This document shows, one piece after another, positions 9,853 to 17,897 of a stretch of 64,000 nt of DNA. Made by a program: the position numbers and the translations under genes. Numbering within the stretch: position 1 is the first letter of the stretch; every line of letters starts with the position of its first letter. This stretch comes from Candidatus Avimuribaculum pullicola (GTDB taxonomy: Bacteria > Bacteroidota > Bacteroidia > Bacteroidales > Muribaculaceae): positions 62,001 through 126,000 of the forward strand of contig DVKC01000030.1 of the NCBI GenBank assembly GCA_018716295.1, written 5' to 3'. The notes beneath the pieces are model-generated. The model was not told the DNA's origin, did not search any database, and saw only the letters and a program-made list of their open reading frames with translations.

Positions 9853-11874
9853 ATGGCACATATACCCGACATCGATTTTGATAATCCCGATTTTATCACA
9901 GCCATCGACATGGTGAACAATACCAATCGGTCGATTTTCCTTACAGGAAAGGCTGGGAGCGGGAAAAGCACGTTGTTGAAGTATATTTGCGAAACGACCA
10001 AGAAGAAATTTATAACATTGGCTCCGACAGGCATTGCTGCCGTGAATGTCGGGGGAATGACAATGCACTCGTTTTTCAAGATGCCGTTAAAGCCATTGCT
10101 TCCCGACGACCCCGATTATTCGCCGAAGCGCATTCGTGACACCTTGAAGTATTCAAAAGAGAAAATCAAGATCATAAAGAACCTTGAGTTGATTATCATC
10201 GATGAGATATCGATGGTGCGGGCCGATATGATTGACTTCATGGACAAGGTGTTGCGGTTTTATTCGGGAAATAATCGTGAACCGTTTGGCGGCAAGCAAT
10301 TGCTGTTGGTGGGGGATATATTCCAACTTGAGCCTGTCATAAAAAGTGATTTCAGGGAGATTTTGCGCCGATATTACGATAACTTCTTTTTTTTCGGAGC
10401 AGCAGCTTTCTCGAAGTTCAAGCTTGTGGCGATAGAATTGCGCAAGACCTATCGGCAGAAAGATGCAATGTTTATCAACATGCTCGACCGTGTCAGGGAG
10501 AACAAGGCAACGGCCGATGACTTGAATAAAATCAATAGTCGTTGCAATAGCGGAAACCTCGACGATGATGAGAATGATGGGAATTTTGTGATTACGCTCG
10601 CCACGCGCCGCGACACGGTGGACTATATCAACGAGCAGAAGCTTGATGAATTGAAAACACCCAAGTATAATTTTGAGGGTGTGATTGAAGGTACGTGGTC
10701 AACGTCGATATTGCCGACATCTCAAAATCTTACTCTTAAAGAAGGGGCACAGGTGGTGTTCATTCGCAATGATATTGAGCACCGTTGGTATAATGGAACG
10801 ATAGCAAGGATTTCTCAAATCAGCGATGATGCCATTACCGTTGAACTTGAGAATGGCGACCAGTGCGAACTCGACCAATACCAGTGGGAGAATATACAAT
10901 ATGAATATGACGACAAGGAAAAGCGCATCAAGGAAACTGTGCTTGGTACTTTCAGGCAATATCCCATCAAGCTTGCTTGGGCAATGACAATACATAAGAG
11001 TCAGGGATTGACTTTCAACCGTGTTATAATCGACATGGAAGGAGGTGCTTTCTCGTGCGGGCAGACGTATGTGGCCCTGTCGCGTTGCACATCGCTTGAA
11101 GGTATCACATTGAAGCATCCAATCACTTATCGTGATATATTTGTCAATCCAGTAGTGATTGAGTTTAGCAAGCATTTCAACGATATGAAGCTCATCGACG
11201 AAGCTAAATGCGAATATCAAGTGAGGCTATTGCTCGGTGCTGCCAATAAGGCATTTGATGCGTATGATTTTAAAGCGTGTGTCGAAAACCTTGCCGAGGC
11301 TGTGGAGTTGTCGGGTACGTTTGGCAATGAAACTGTTAAAAGATTTGCCCGCTTAAAATTGGCTTCTTATTCAGGGTTGAAGAGGATTATCGATGAAAAA
11401 CAAGCTGTAATTGACGAGCAGCGGCGCATGTTGCGCGACCTGGCATTGGAATATGTTTTTATGGGCAATGAGTCTTTGTCGATGATGGGCGACGATGATG
11501 AAATTGCCATAAATGCCGCTATGGCCAATTTCGACAAAGCTCTTAAAATCTATCCCGATTGTATCGATGCAAAAACTGGGAAAGCCTCATTATTGGCTCG
11601 TCGAGGTAAGAAAACCGAAGCCGAGGCCCTGTATAAGGAAGTGCTGAAATGCGACAAGCATAACATGGCTGCCAATTATGGCTTAGGCATGATTTGCCTC
11701 GGCCGGAAGAAGCTTGCCAATGCCTTGAAGTATATGAAGACAGCACTAAAGGCATCGCCTGAAGATGCAGCCGTCCATGAGGCCCTTGCCGAAATATACG
11801 AAGCCATAGGCTTGCCCGACAAGGCCAACCACCACCGCTCCCTCGCCCGAAAATACCACTATCATAAAGATTAG
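9853..11874 (+). CDS. Pif1/RecD-like AAA helicase with C-terminal TPR repeats
   Basis: A 673-aa protein. Residues 1 to ~460 form a superfamily 1 helicase: Walker A GKAGSGKSTLL, Walker B IIIDEISMV, and a C-terminal UvrD_C_2-like motif AMTIHKSQGLTFNRV with VALSRC. The closest families are Pif1 and Dda-like helicases. From ~540 onward are tetratricopeptide repeats (for example FDKALKIYPDCIDAKTGKASL and AEALYKEVLKCDKHNMAANY), suggesting protein-protein contacts. It starts 6 bp after uvrA, so co-expression with repair functions is likely. The exact DNA substrate cannot be read from the sequence. Confidence 0.88.
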   Translation: MAHIPDIDFDNPDFITAIDMVNNTNRSIFLTGKAGSGKSTLLKYICETTKKKFITLAPTGIAAVNVGGMTMHSFFKMPLKPLLPDDPDYSPKRIRDTLKYSKEKIKIIKNLELIIIDEISMVRADMIDFMDKVLRFYSGNNREPFGGKQLLLVGDIFQLEPVIKSDFREILRRYYDNFFFFGAAAFSKFKLVAIELRKTYRQKDAMFINMLDRVRENKATADDLNKINSRCNSGNLDDDENDGNFVITLATRRDTVDYINEQKLDELKTPKYNFEGVIEGTWSTSILPTSQNLTLKEGAQVVFIRNDIEHRWYNGTIARISQISDDAITVELENGDQCELDQYQWENIQYEYDDKEKRIKETVLGTFRQYPIKLAWAMTIHKSQGLTFNRVIIDMEGGAFSCGQTYVALSRCTSLEGITLKHPITYRDIFVNPVVIEFSKHFNDMKLIDEAKCEYQVRLLLGAANKAFDAYDFKACVENLAEAVELSGTFGNETVKRFARLKLASYSGLKRIIDEKQAVIDEQRRMLRDLALEYVFMGNESLSMMGDDDEIAINAAMANFDKALKIYPDCIDAKTGKASLLARRGKKTEAEALYKEVLKCDKHNMAANYGLGMICLGRKKLANALKYMKTALKASPEDAAVHEALAEIYEAIGLPDKANHHRSLARKYHYHKD

Positions 11875-11915
11875 GGATAAACGCGTGTAAATGAATGGTA
11901 GGTGGAAACAAAATT

Positions 11916-11945
11916 TCGGCACGGAGCTTGGGGCTGCCGTGCCGA
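11916..11945. terminator. Bidirectional stem-loop between convergent genes
   Basis: TCGGCACGG and CCGTGCCGA form a perfect 9-bp stem with a 12-nt loop between the helicase (+) and the ribosomal-protein operon (-). Read on the minus strand, the stem is followed by AAATTTTGTTT, so it most likely ends the rpmB-rpmG-DUF4295 transcript. Confidence 0.75.
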
Positions 11946-11979
11946 GAACATTTATTTAGGAAAAATATATATGCGCTTC

Positions 11980-12132
11980 TTATTTGCTAAGAGTAGCTTG
12001 CACTTGGTCGTTGGGTACCATTTCTTCTTTGAAGACATAAGCACCAGTCTTGGGCGACTTTACCATCTTGATAACCTTGCTGTAAGTACGCCCTTCACCT
12101 TTTTGCAGGGTTGCTACGGTTTTCTTTGCCAT
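11980..12132 (-). CDS. DUF4295 small basic protein
   Basis: A 50-aa protein, too short for the ORF track. It begins MAKKTVATLQKGEG, continues RTYSKVIKMVKSPKTGAY and ends with VQATLSK. Its length, Lys-rich character and position directly after rpmG match DUF4295, a Bacteroidota-specific family found next to L33. A ribosome-associated role is plausible from context, but no function is established. It starts 12 bp after rpmG and is the last gene before the stem-loop. Confidence 0.9.
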   Translation of the reverse strand: MAKKTVATLQKGEGRTYSKVIKMVKSPKTGAYVFKEEMVPNDQVQATLSK

Positions 12133-12144
12133 GGGTGAGAATTA

Positions 12145-12333
12145 TTATTTAATTTCTTTATGAACAGTAACTTTCTTCAAATATGGGTTGTACTTTTTCA
12201 ATTCCAACCTGCCTGTAGTATTTTTGCGGTTTTTGGTGGTGATGTAACGCGACATTCCTGGCACTCCGCTGGCCTTTTGTTCGGTACATTCAAGAATTAC
12301 TTGTACCCTATTACCTTTTGCTTTCTTTGCCAT
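12145..12333 (-). CDS. rpmG: 50S ribosomal protein L33
   Basis: A 62-aa L33 of the large ribosomal subunit, recognisable from [23 protein letters not shown] and [12 protein letters not shown]. It has a single Cys and no CxxC pairs, so it is the zinc-independent form. It lies between rpmB and the DUF4295 gene in one operon read leftward. Confidence 0.96.
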   Translation of the reverse strand: MAKKAKGNRVQVILECTEQKASGVPGMSRYITTKNRKNTTGRLELKKYNPYLKKVTVHKEIK

Positions 12334-12346
12334 TTTTGCTCAATGT

Positions 12347-12589
12347 TTAAAGTTGTGTAAGATGACCTTTCTTGGCAGCTTGTTTCAATGCTGCGTCAAG
12401 ACCGATTTTGTTGATTAAGCGTAACCCTGAAGCCGACAGTTTGAGTCGAATCCATGTGTCTTGTTCTACCCAATAGAATTTCTTAGAGAACAGGTTAACG
12501 TTGAATTTACGCTTCGTCCTCCTCTTCGAGTGCGATACGTTGTTACCGGTCATCGCCCTTTTGCCTGTGATTTGACAAACTTTTGACAT
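12347..12589 (-). CDS. rpmB: 50S ribosomal protein L28
   Basis: An 80-aa L28, identified by [17 protein letters not shown], the basic KRRTKRKF stretch, and [17 protein letters not shown]. It has one Cys only, so it is the zinc-free type. It is first in the operon with rpmG (13 bp) and DUF4295. Its promoter lies about 335 bp upstream, leaving an unusually long leader. Confidence 0.96.
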   Translation of the reverse strand: MSKVCQITGKRAMTGNNVSHSKRRTKRKFNVNLFSKKFYWVEQDTWIRLKLSASGLRLINKIGLDAALKQAAKKGHLTQL

Positions 12590-12918
12590 GGCTGTGTATT
12601 TTTAATCTTTTGTTTCTATTAAAATTTTCTTGCTCTTCTTGTGGTGCATTTCGGTTTTATAGAACTTAGCTTGTACCAAAGTCGTGACACAAAAACATAT
12701 TGACGACTACTTTGCTTGTGGCATTGAAGTGCGAAGTGAAAAGTCGGAGAAGTTTGTTGCACATCAGCCAGCCTAAGCAGCCGCTCAATCAACCAAGTGG
12801 TCTGTTTCTCGGGAGTTTAGCATCATTTTCCCGACTACGCAGCCTCAAGGCAATCTCAACATGTCTTGGTGCATTTCTTGCAATGGACAAGCGTAAAACC
12901 GCAGCCTCCTTCAGAATT
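12590..12918 (-). other. Long untranslated leader of rpmB operon
   Basis: About 330 nt separate the predicted start of transcription from rpmB. No convincing ORF is present on the minus strand. The segment contains at least one good hairpin, TCGGGA and TCCCGA around a 14-nt loop (near 12808-12833). Leaders of this size before ribosomal-protein genes sometimes bind an encoded r-protein, but I recognise no known motif here. Confidence 0.4.
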
Positions 12919-12924
12919 GCGCCG

Positions 12925-12955
12925 CAAAGTTAGCATTTTCTATTAAAATATGCAA
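12925..12955 (-). promoter_or_regulatory. Promoter for rpmB-rpmG-DUF4295
   Basis: On the minus strand, TTG (12953-12955), 20 bp, then TAACTTTG (12925-12932) followed by CGG. This matches the Bacteroidota sigma consensus in sequence and spacing. Confidence 0.75.
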
Positions 12956-12972
12956 CAGTTGCTTTTGTGGTG

Positions 12973-13452
12973 TTATGATTTTTTTTCAATTAATACCACC
13001 GCGTATGCGGCAATGCCTTCTCCACGACCGGTGTAGCCAAGCCGTTCGGTAGTGGTGGCTTTGATCGACACGCAGTCGGCTGGACACCCAATGCAACGGG
13101 CAAGCTCGGCTTGCATGGCTGGTATGTATGGGTTGAGTTTGGGCTGTTCGGCACAAACAGTCACATCGGCATTGCCAAATTCGTAGCCGTGCTGGTGTAG
13201 CAGGTTCATGACCTGTTCCAGTAGGCGGCGGCTGTCAATACCCTTGTATTGTGGATCGTTGTCGGGGAAATGGTAGCCTATGTCGCGCAAACATGCCGCG
13301 CCCAGCAGGGCATCGCACAGCGCATGGATAAGTACGTCGGCATCGCTGTGTCCTAATAGTCCCAAGTGATAAGGGATTTTAACGCCTCCGAGCCACAAGT
13401 CGCGGCCTTCGACAAGTCGATGGACATCAAATCCCATTCCTACGCGTATCAT
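12973..13452 (-). CDS. ispF: 2-C-methyl-D-erythritol 2,4-cyclodiphosphate synthase
   Basis: IspF cyclises CDP-methylerythritol phosphate in the non-mevalonate isoprenoid pathway. The 159-aa protein has the metal ligands in GFDVHRL (Asp and His) and GHSDADVLIHALCDALLG, plus the C-terminal IKATTTERLGYTGRGEGIAA. Length and motifs are complete. It is last in the leftward rex-FAH-like-porV-ispF operon, starting 27 bp after porV. Confidence 0.97.
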   Translation of the reverse strand: MIRVGMGFDVHRLVEGRDLWLGGVKIPYHLGLLGHSDADVLIHALCDALLGAACLRDIGYHFPDNDPQYKGIDSRRLLEQVMNLLHQHGYEFGNADVTVCAEQPKLNPYIPAMQAELARCIGCPADCVSIKATTTERLGYTGRGEGIAAYAVVLIEKKS

Positions 13453-13479
13453 ATTAGTTGTGTTTTAATTTGTTGGTGA

Positions 13480-14682
13480 TTATCGGCGACCGAGCAATTC
13501 TTTTATGCCGTCCATGTCGAAAGTGAGTGTGAACCTCAGCGTTTGGTCGAGCGGGCTGCTTTGTGCCGTTGCTATCATGTAGGCTGCATCGAGGCGTATT
13601 ACGTTAAGTGCAAATCCTGCGCCGAAGCCAAAGTATTTGCGGTCGCCCTTCATGGCGTTTTCGTAATAGTATCCACCGCGTAGAAAGAATTGCTGGTTGT
13701 AATTGTATTCGAGTCCGAATGACAGGTTGATTTCTTTAAGTTCTTCGCTGAACCCGCCTGGTGCATCGCCAAACGACTTGAAAATACCTGTGATTGGCGA
13801 CATGTCTTGCCATTCTTGCAAGTCGTCCCAATAGGGTGAGTCTTCGGCGCTGCCTTCCTCATAATCCGATGTACGCGGCTTGGTGGGGACAAGCAGCTTG
13901 TTGAGGTCGAGTGATACGGCGAGGTTGTGGTAGTCGGCAAGTGGGAATGTGAATGTAGTACCAATTTTCAAGTTGGTAGGAAGGAAGGCCGACTCGGTGC
14001 CGCCATCGTATGACACTTTTGAACCTATGTTTGATATATTGAAACCCCAAGACCACTGGCATTCATTGCGCCCGATAATAGGGTAGGTGGTGAAGTATCC
14101 CGAAATGTCGGCAGCAAATGCCGAAGCTCCGCTCAAGGCCTCGTCGGTAGCGTCGTTGAAACCGAGGTTGGAGTAGATATAGCGCAATACAACGCCCATG
14201 GAGAATTTTTCGCTCAATTTTCTGGAATAACCCACGTCGAAAGCCATTTCGTAGGGGTTGACCGATGAAAGGGTGGCACCCTGGTCGTCGTAATTGGTGA
14301 TTTCGCCGAGTGTAAAGTATCGCAGCGAGGCACTTACTGCTTGGTTGTCTTCGCTACCGAATTTCCAGTATCCCGATGCATTGAGCAATGCAATGTCGTT
14401 GACCAACTTGCGCAACCATGGGGTATAGGAGATGGAAACGCCAGCCGAGCTGTAGGCGAAGGCATATTTCGATGCATTCCAGAATTGCGAGTTGACATCG
14501 GGGTCGGTGGCAGCTCCCAAGTCGCCCATTGATGCTCCACGGGCATCGGGGGCGATGCTGAGTGATGTCACACCAGTGGTGACAGGGTTAAATTCGTTTT
14601 TGTCTTGCGCTGTTATTGTAAATGTTGCAATGGTTGTTAATGCCATGGCAACTGCCGCTATTGCGATTATCCTTTTTTTCAT
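13480..14682 (-). CDS. porV: PorV/LptO-type outer-membrane barrel of the type IX secretion system
   Basis: A 400-aa protein with a signal peptide (RIIAIAAVAMALTTIATF...TAQ). SIAPDARGASMGDLGAATDP and FWNASKYAF are the diagnostic PorV N-terminus, and the rest is a FadL-like beta-barrel with aromatic strand ends. PorV shuttles T9SS cargo to the attachment complex at the outer membrane. A type B sorting-domain protein occurs in this window at 4683. The track start is TTG 14685; ATG 14682 is preferred. The gene sits between a FAH-like gene and ispF. Confidence 0.9.
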   Translation of the reverse strand: MKKRIIAIAAVAMALTTIATFTITAQDKNEFNPVTTGVTSLSIAPDARGASMGDLGAATDPDVNSQFWNASKYAFAYSSAGVSISYTPWLRKLVNDIALLNASGYWKFGSEDNQAVSASLRYFTLGEITNYDDQGATLSSVNPYEMAFDVGYSRKLSEKFSMGVVLRYIYSNLGFNDATDEALSGASAFAADISGYFTTYPIIGRNECQWSWGFNISNIGSKVSYDGGTESAFLPTNLKIGTTFTFPLADYHNLAVSLDLNKLLVPTKPRTSDYEEGSAEDSPYWDDLQEWQDMSPITGIFKSFGDAPGGFSEELKEINLSFGLEYNYNQQFFLRGGYYYENAMKGDRKYFGFGAGFALNVIRLDAAYMIATAQSSPLDQTLRFTLTFDMDGIKELLGRR

Positions 14683-14740
14683 CAATCGTAGTTTTTGTTA
14701 CCTATCTTAGTTAACTGCAAAAAGGTCATATTATTGTGTT

Positions 14741-15313
14741 TCACTTCACCTTCATGTGCAACACTTCGTGCTGTTCGATGGTGGCGGTGATGCGTTGTTC
14801 GATAGATAGTGGTAAGTTTACATCGGGTCGGCACAGGAAGATGTAGTCGCCGATTTTCAATGTCATGAACCGGCTCACGTATTCTATAACCTCGTCAATC
14901 CCATGCCATAGCATTGCCGTATTGCCATTGAAGCAAACTTCGCCATTGATGCTCACGGTGTAATTTATTCCTGTACCGGCTTGTGGCAATTGGGCAAGGT
15001 CGATGAAGTCGCCTATTATGGCTGCGCCGTCGAATGCGTTGCACAGTGCTCCCGCAGGGCTTGAAGCTTCGACCGATAATCCTACGGTGACTTGGTCGTA
15101 ATAGCGTGGGGCGAATTTGCGGGCAATGTTTTTGCCGAGGCGGCAAATGTGCACTACTATTGTTGGAGCAAAGTTGAAGTGGCTTGCGAAGTCGGGTATG
15201 AAAAATGGTTTCCCATCTTTAAGCAGAGAAGAATCACACATCAAGAAGACTTCGGGCATGTTGTCACTGGGCATGTCGGGGCCATAATTCTGGCGTATTC
15301 CTATTATTTTCAT
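14741..15313 (-). CDS. FAH-family-fold protein, apparent loss of metal ligands
   Basis: A 190-aa protein whose layout follows the fumarylacetoacetate hydrolase family: N-terminal KIIGIRQNY, then DSSLLKDGKPFFIP, IVVHICRLGKNIARKFAPRYYD, and C-terminal IGDYIFLCRP. Active members carry an E-x-E pair just before the VVxICRLGK segment and an Asp in the following VGIDFTARD-like motif. Here these positions read FNFAPTIVV and VGLSVEASS, with no acidic ligands. It is probably a pseudoenzyme or has altered chemistry. Its ATG overlaps the rex stop by 3 bp (ATGA). Confidence 0.75.
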   Translation of the reverse strand: MKIIGIRQNYGPDMPSDNMPEVFLMCDSSLLKDGKPFFIPDFASHFNFAPTIVVHICRLGKNIARKFAPRYYDQVTVGLSVEASSPAGALCNAFDGAAIIGDFIDLAQLPQAGTGINYTVSINGEVCFNGNTAMLWHGIDEVIEYVSRFMTLKIGDYIFLCRPDVNLPLSIEQRITATIEQHEVLHMKVK

Positions 15314-15966
15314 TTTAGTAGTCGATGTTTTTCGTCAAGACGGTTGTACATCACGGCAAGGTGGGCGTAAATCGATGTGTTTTGTATCACAATGTCGCCG
15401 CTTGCCTTGATGCGGAAAGGGGTGAAGTTCCATATTGCTTGTAGCCCACAAGCGATCATGGTGTCGGTGGCATCTTGTGCATGTTCGACAGGGACTGCGA
15501 GAATGCCGATTTCGGTATCCAATTCTTTCTGCTTTGTCCCCAGCTTGTCCATGCTGTAAACAGGCACTCCACGAATATTTTTCCCGATTATGGCAGGATT
15601 GATGTCAAATCCCGCCACGATGTTGAGTCCATATTGTAGCAATCCTTGGTCTTGTATCAATGCCGAGCCGAGGCTTCCCACGCCAATCATGAACGCTTTA
15701 TGCTCGATGCCGAATCCCAGAAATTCGGCAAGTTCGCTCACAAGCGTGTCAACTTCATAGCCTATGCGTGTCTTGCCGCGTATGTTCAGGAATGACAGGT
15801 CTTTGGCAATCTGTGAAGCATCGACATTGATTTCTTTGGCAATCTGTGTTGACGACACATATTCCACGTTGTTGGACTTGAGCAGCCGCACATAAGCAAG
15901 ATACCACGGCAGCCGCCGCAGCGTCGGTTCGGGCAATATCACTTTTGCAATACTTTTATCTCCCAT
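15310..15966 (-). CDS. rex: Redox-sensing transcriptional repressor Rex
   Basis: A 218-aa protein. The N-terminal winged helix (STQIAKEINVDASQIAKDLSF, before NIRGKTRIGYEV) is followed by a Rossmann fold (FMIGVGSLGSAL) that senses NADH/NAD+, and it ends with a domain-swap helix. Rex represses fermentation and redox genes when NADH is low. The track start, TTG 15990, overlaps the promoter TAACTTTG, so ATG 15966 is used. It is first gene of the operon with the FAH-like gene, porV and ispF, an unusual partnership. Confidence 0.95.
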   Translation of the reverse strand: MGDKSIAKVILPEPTLRRLPWYLAYVRLLKSNNVEYVSSTQIAKEINVDASQIAKDLSFLNIRGKTRIGYEVDTLVSELAEFLGFGIEHKAFMIGVGSLGSALIQDQGLLQYGLNIVAGFDINPAIIGKNIRGVPVYSMDKLGTKQKELDTEIGILAVPVEHAQDATDTMIACGLQAIWNFTPFRIKASGDIVIQNTSIYAHLAVMYNRLDEKHRLLK

Positions 15967-15987
15967 GATGCAGGAACTATTATCTTG

Positions 15988-16017
15988 CAAAGTTACTCAT
16001 AAATCTCCTATGACAAA
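15988..16017 (-). promoter_or_regulatory. Promoter for rex operon
   Basis: On the minus strand, TTTG (16014-16017), 18 bp, then TAACTTTG (15988-15995) followed by C. This would place transcription initiation about 10-15 nt before ATG 15966 and rules out the upstream TTG start. Confidence 0.75.
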
Positions 16018-16126
16018 ATAGGAATGTGAAGTTGTGGAGTTTCTTTGCCGGTTTTGCGGGAATGAAAATTGCCAAGCAGCGGACATGGAGTCCGTGCCTG
16101 GCAATCGTTATGTGTGTGAGTGTTGG

Positions 16127-17281
16127 TTAGAAAGCTTTGTGATACAGTGCTTCGATTTCTTCGATCGATGTTGGGCGCGGGTTGCCACCTGTGCACACGT
16201 CGTTGAATGCGTCGATTGCCAACTGGTGCAGGTCTTCTTCACGTACACCTATTTCATGCAGCCTTTGAGGGATGTTGATGCTGAGCGAGAGCTTGCGCAC
16301 TGCATCGATTGCAGCTTTTATACCCTCGGCTTCGGTCATGCCAGTGGTGTCAACGCCCATGGCTTTTGCTATGTTGATATACTTTGGTGCAGCTGGCGAC
16401 TCGGCGTTGTATTCCATTACGTAAGGCAGCAACAGGGCGTTGGCCAATCCGTGAGGAGTGTCGTAATGTGCTCCGAGAGGGTGTGCCATCGAGTGTACTA
16501 TACCCAAGCCGACGTTGCTGAATCCCATGCCGGCGATATATTGTGCTTGCGACATGGCTTCGCGGGCTACAGGGTCGTTGCCGTTGTCAACGGCAGCCTT
16601 GAGGTTGCCGGCAATCATTTCGATAGCCTTGAGTTCCATCATGTCTGACATAACCCAGGCACCAGGTGTGATGTAGCTTTCGATGGCGTGGGTGAGCGCG
16701 TCCATACCAGTGGCGGCAGTAAGTCCCTTAGGCATAGAGTACATCAGTTCAGGGTCAACGATAGCCACGCATGGAATGTCGTTGGGATCGACACATACCA
16801 TTTTCTTTTTGGCTTCTTCGTCGATAATTACGTAATTGATAGTGACTTCGGCACCTGTTCCAGCAGTTGTCGGCAGGGCAAATGTGGGTACGGCCTTGTT
16901 GTGAGTGTCGGCTGTGCCTTCGAGCGAACGCACGTCGGAAAATTCAGGGTTGTTGGCAACGATGCCGATGCCCTTTGCAGTGTCGATTGATGAGCCTCCT
17001 CCAAGAGTTACGATGAAATCGGCACCCGAAGCCTTGAATGCTTCTACACCATGTTGTACGTTTGCAATTGTCGGGTTGGCTTTAACATCGGTGTAAACCT
17101 CATAAGGGATGTTGTTCTTCTCGAAGACTTCGATTACCTTGTCGGCCACGTGGAAACGGATAAGGTCTTTGTCGGTAACAAAAAAAGCTTTTTTGAAACC
17201 TCTGCGTTTGGCTTCTATGGCAATGCTTTCACGGCATCCGGCACCAAAGTAAGAGGTTTCGTTAAGGATCATTCTATACAT
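16127..17281 (-). CDS. fucO: Iron-dependent alcohol dehydrogenase, lactaldehyde reductase (FucO) type
   Basis: A group III alcohol dehydrogenase of 384 aa. The N-terminus RMILNETSYFGAG, the NAD-binding GGGSSIDTAKGIG, ALPTTAGTGAEVTINYVI, and metal-binding His/Asp in GMDALTHAIE and VHSMAHPLGAHYDTPHG closely follow Escherichia coli FucO as I remember it. It would reduce L-lactaldehyde to 1,2-propanediol or a similar aldehyde, recycling NADH during anaerobic fucose/rhamnose use. The track's 32 extra N-terminal residues are not family-like, so ATG 17281 is chosen. Neighbouring rex suggests redox control, but no clear Rex operator was found. Confidence 0.88.
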   Translation of the reverse strand: MYRMILNETSYFGAGCRESIAIEAKRRGFKKAFFVTDKDLIRFHVADKVIEVFEKNNIPYEVYTDVKANPTIANVQHGVEAFKASGADFIVTLGGGSSIDTAKGIGIVANNPEFSDVRSLEGTADTHNKAVPTFALPTTAGTGAEVTINYVIIDEEAKKKMVCVDPNDIPCVAIVDPELMYSMPKGLTAATGMDALTHAIESYITPGAWVMSDMMELKAIEMIAGNLKAAVDNGNDPVAREAMSQAQYIAGMGFSNVGLGIVHSMAHPLGAHYDTPHGLANALLLPYVMEYNAESPAAPKYINIAKAMGVDTTGMTEAEGIKAAIDAVRKLSLSINIPQRLHEIGVREEDLHQLAIDAFNDVCTGGNPRPTSIEEIEALYHKAF

Positions 17282-17392
17282 ATAATAGTTGTTTAAGATT
17301 AAATCAGTGCAATTTATGTTTTTTTTTGCATACAGCCAAGCCTTGTGTGGTGAAAAAAATCTTAAACTTGTAATCACTTGGTATGTAAGTGG

Positions 17393-17842
17393 CTACAAGT
17401 CGGCATAGCTGGGTATTTCGGCGAGGAATGAGTAGCTGCCTTTGTCATAGTTGATGCGGCAGCAGTAATGGCATATTCCATTTGACACTATCAGGTAGGA
17501 GGCGTGCAATACCATGTTATAACGCACTATCTGGTCGAAAACGCTTTGCGTGATGTCGATTGATGGGGCTTTATATTCAACTATAAGTAGCGGGTGTCCG
17601 TTGTGGTCGCTGACGAGGGTGTCGCATCGGCGGCTGATACCATTCTGTGTGAGTGATACTTCATTGGCCATCAGTCCGGCAGGAAACCCTTTGTCGTCGA
17701 TGAGGAATGCCACAAAGTGCTGGCGTACCCACTCTTCGGGTGTCAATGCCACAAACTTGTGCCGTAGCCTGTCGAGTATGATAGGCTTGCCGTTGGCGTC
17801 TTTTTTTATGTTGAATTGTTTTTTGGGTAGGTTGAGAGTCAT
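17393..17842 (-). CDS. Small protein with type I restriction HsdR N-terminal (PD-(D/E)XK-like) domain
   Basis: A 149-aa protein. CDTLVSDHNGHPLLIVEYKAP carries the D-x(n)-E-x-K pattern of the HsdR_N nuclease fold. It has no helicase part and is far from the real hsdR. Similar stand-alone proteins are common in Bacteroidota chromosomes, often beside holA as here (divergent, 55 bp apart), so it is probably a housekeeping protein rather than a restriction remnant. Its activity is unknown. Confidence 0.8.
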   Translation of the reverse strand: MTLNLPKKQFNIKKDANGKPIILDRLRHKFVALTPEEWVRQHFVAFLIDDKGFPAGLMANEVSLTQNGISRRCDTLVSDHNGHPLLIVEYKAPSIDITQSVFDQIVRYNMVLHASYLIVSNGICHYCCRINYDKGSYSFLAEIPSYADL

Positions 17843-17897
17843 AAATTGGATTATAATGTGTAAATTTACACAAAAATCGCAATATAGAGAAAGAAGA

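Noticed and set aside
12700-12933. 77-aa plus-strand ORF in the rpmB leader
   Set aside because: No family resemblance, no promoter, and it overlaps the minus-strand promoter and leader.
17282-17392. Possible Rex operator upstream of fucO
   Set aside because: TTGTTTAAGATTAAATCA has only weak symmetry and does not match TTGTGAA-N4-TTCACAA well enough.
17550-17897. N-terminal extension of holA in the ORF track
   Set aside because: It runs antisense through the HsdR_N-like gene and does not resemble the delta subunit; ATG 17898 gives the normal length.
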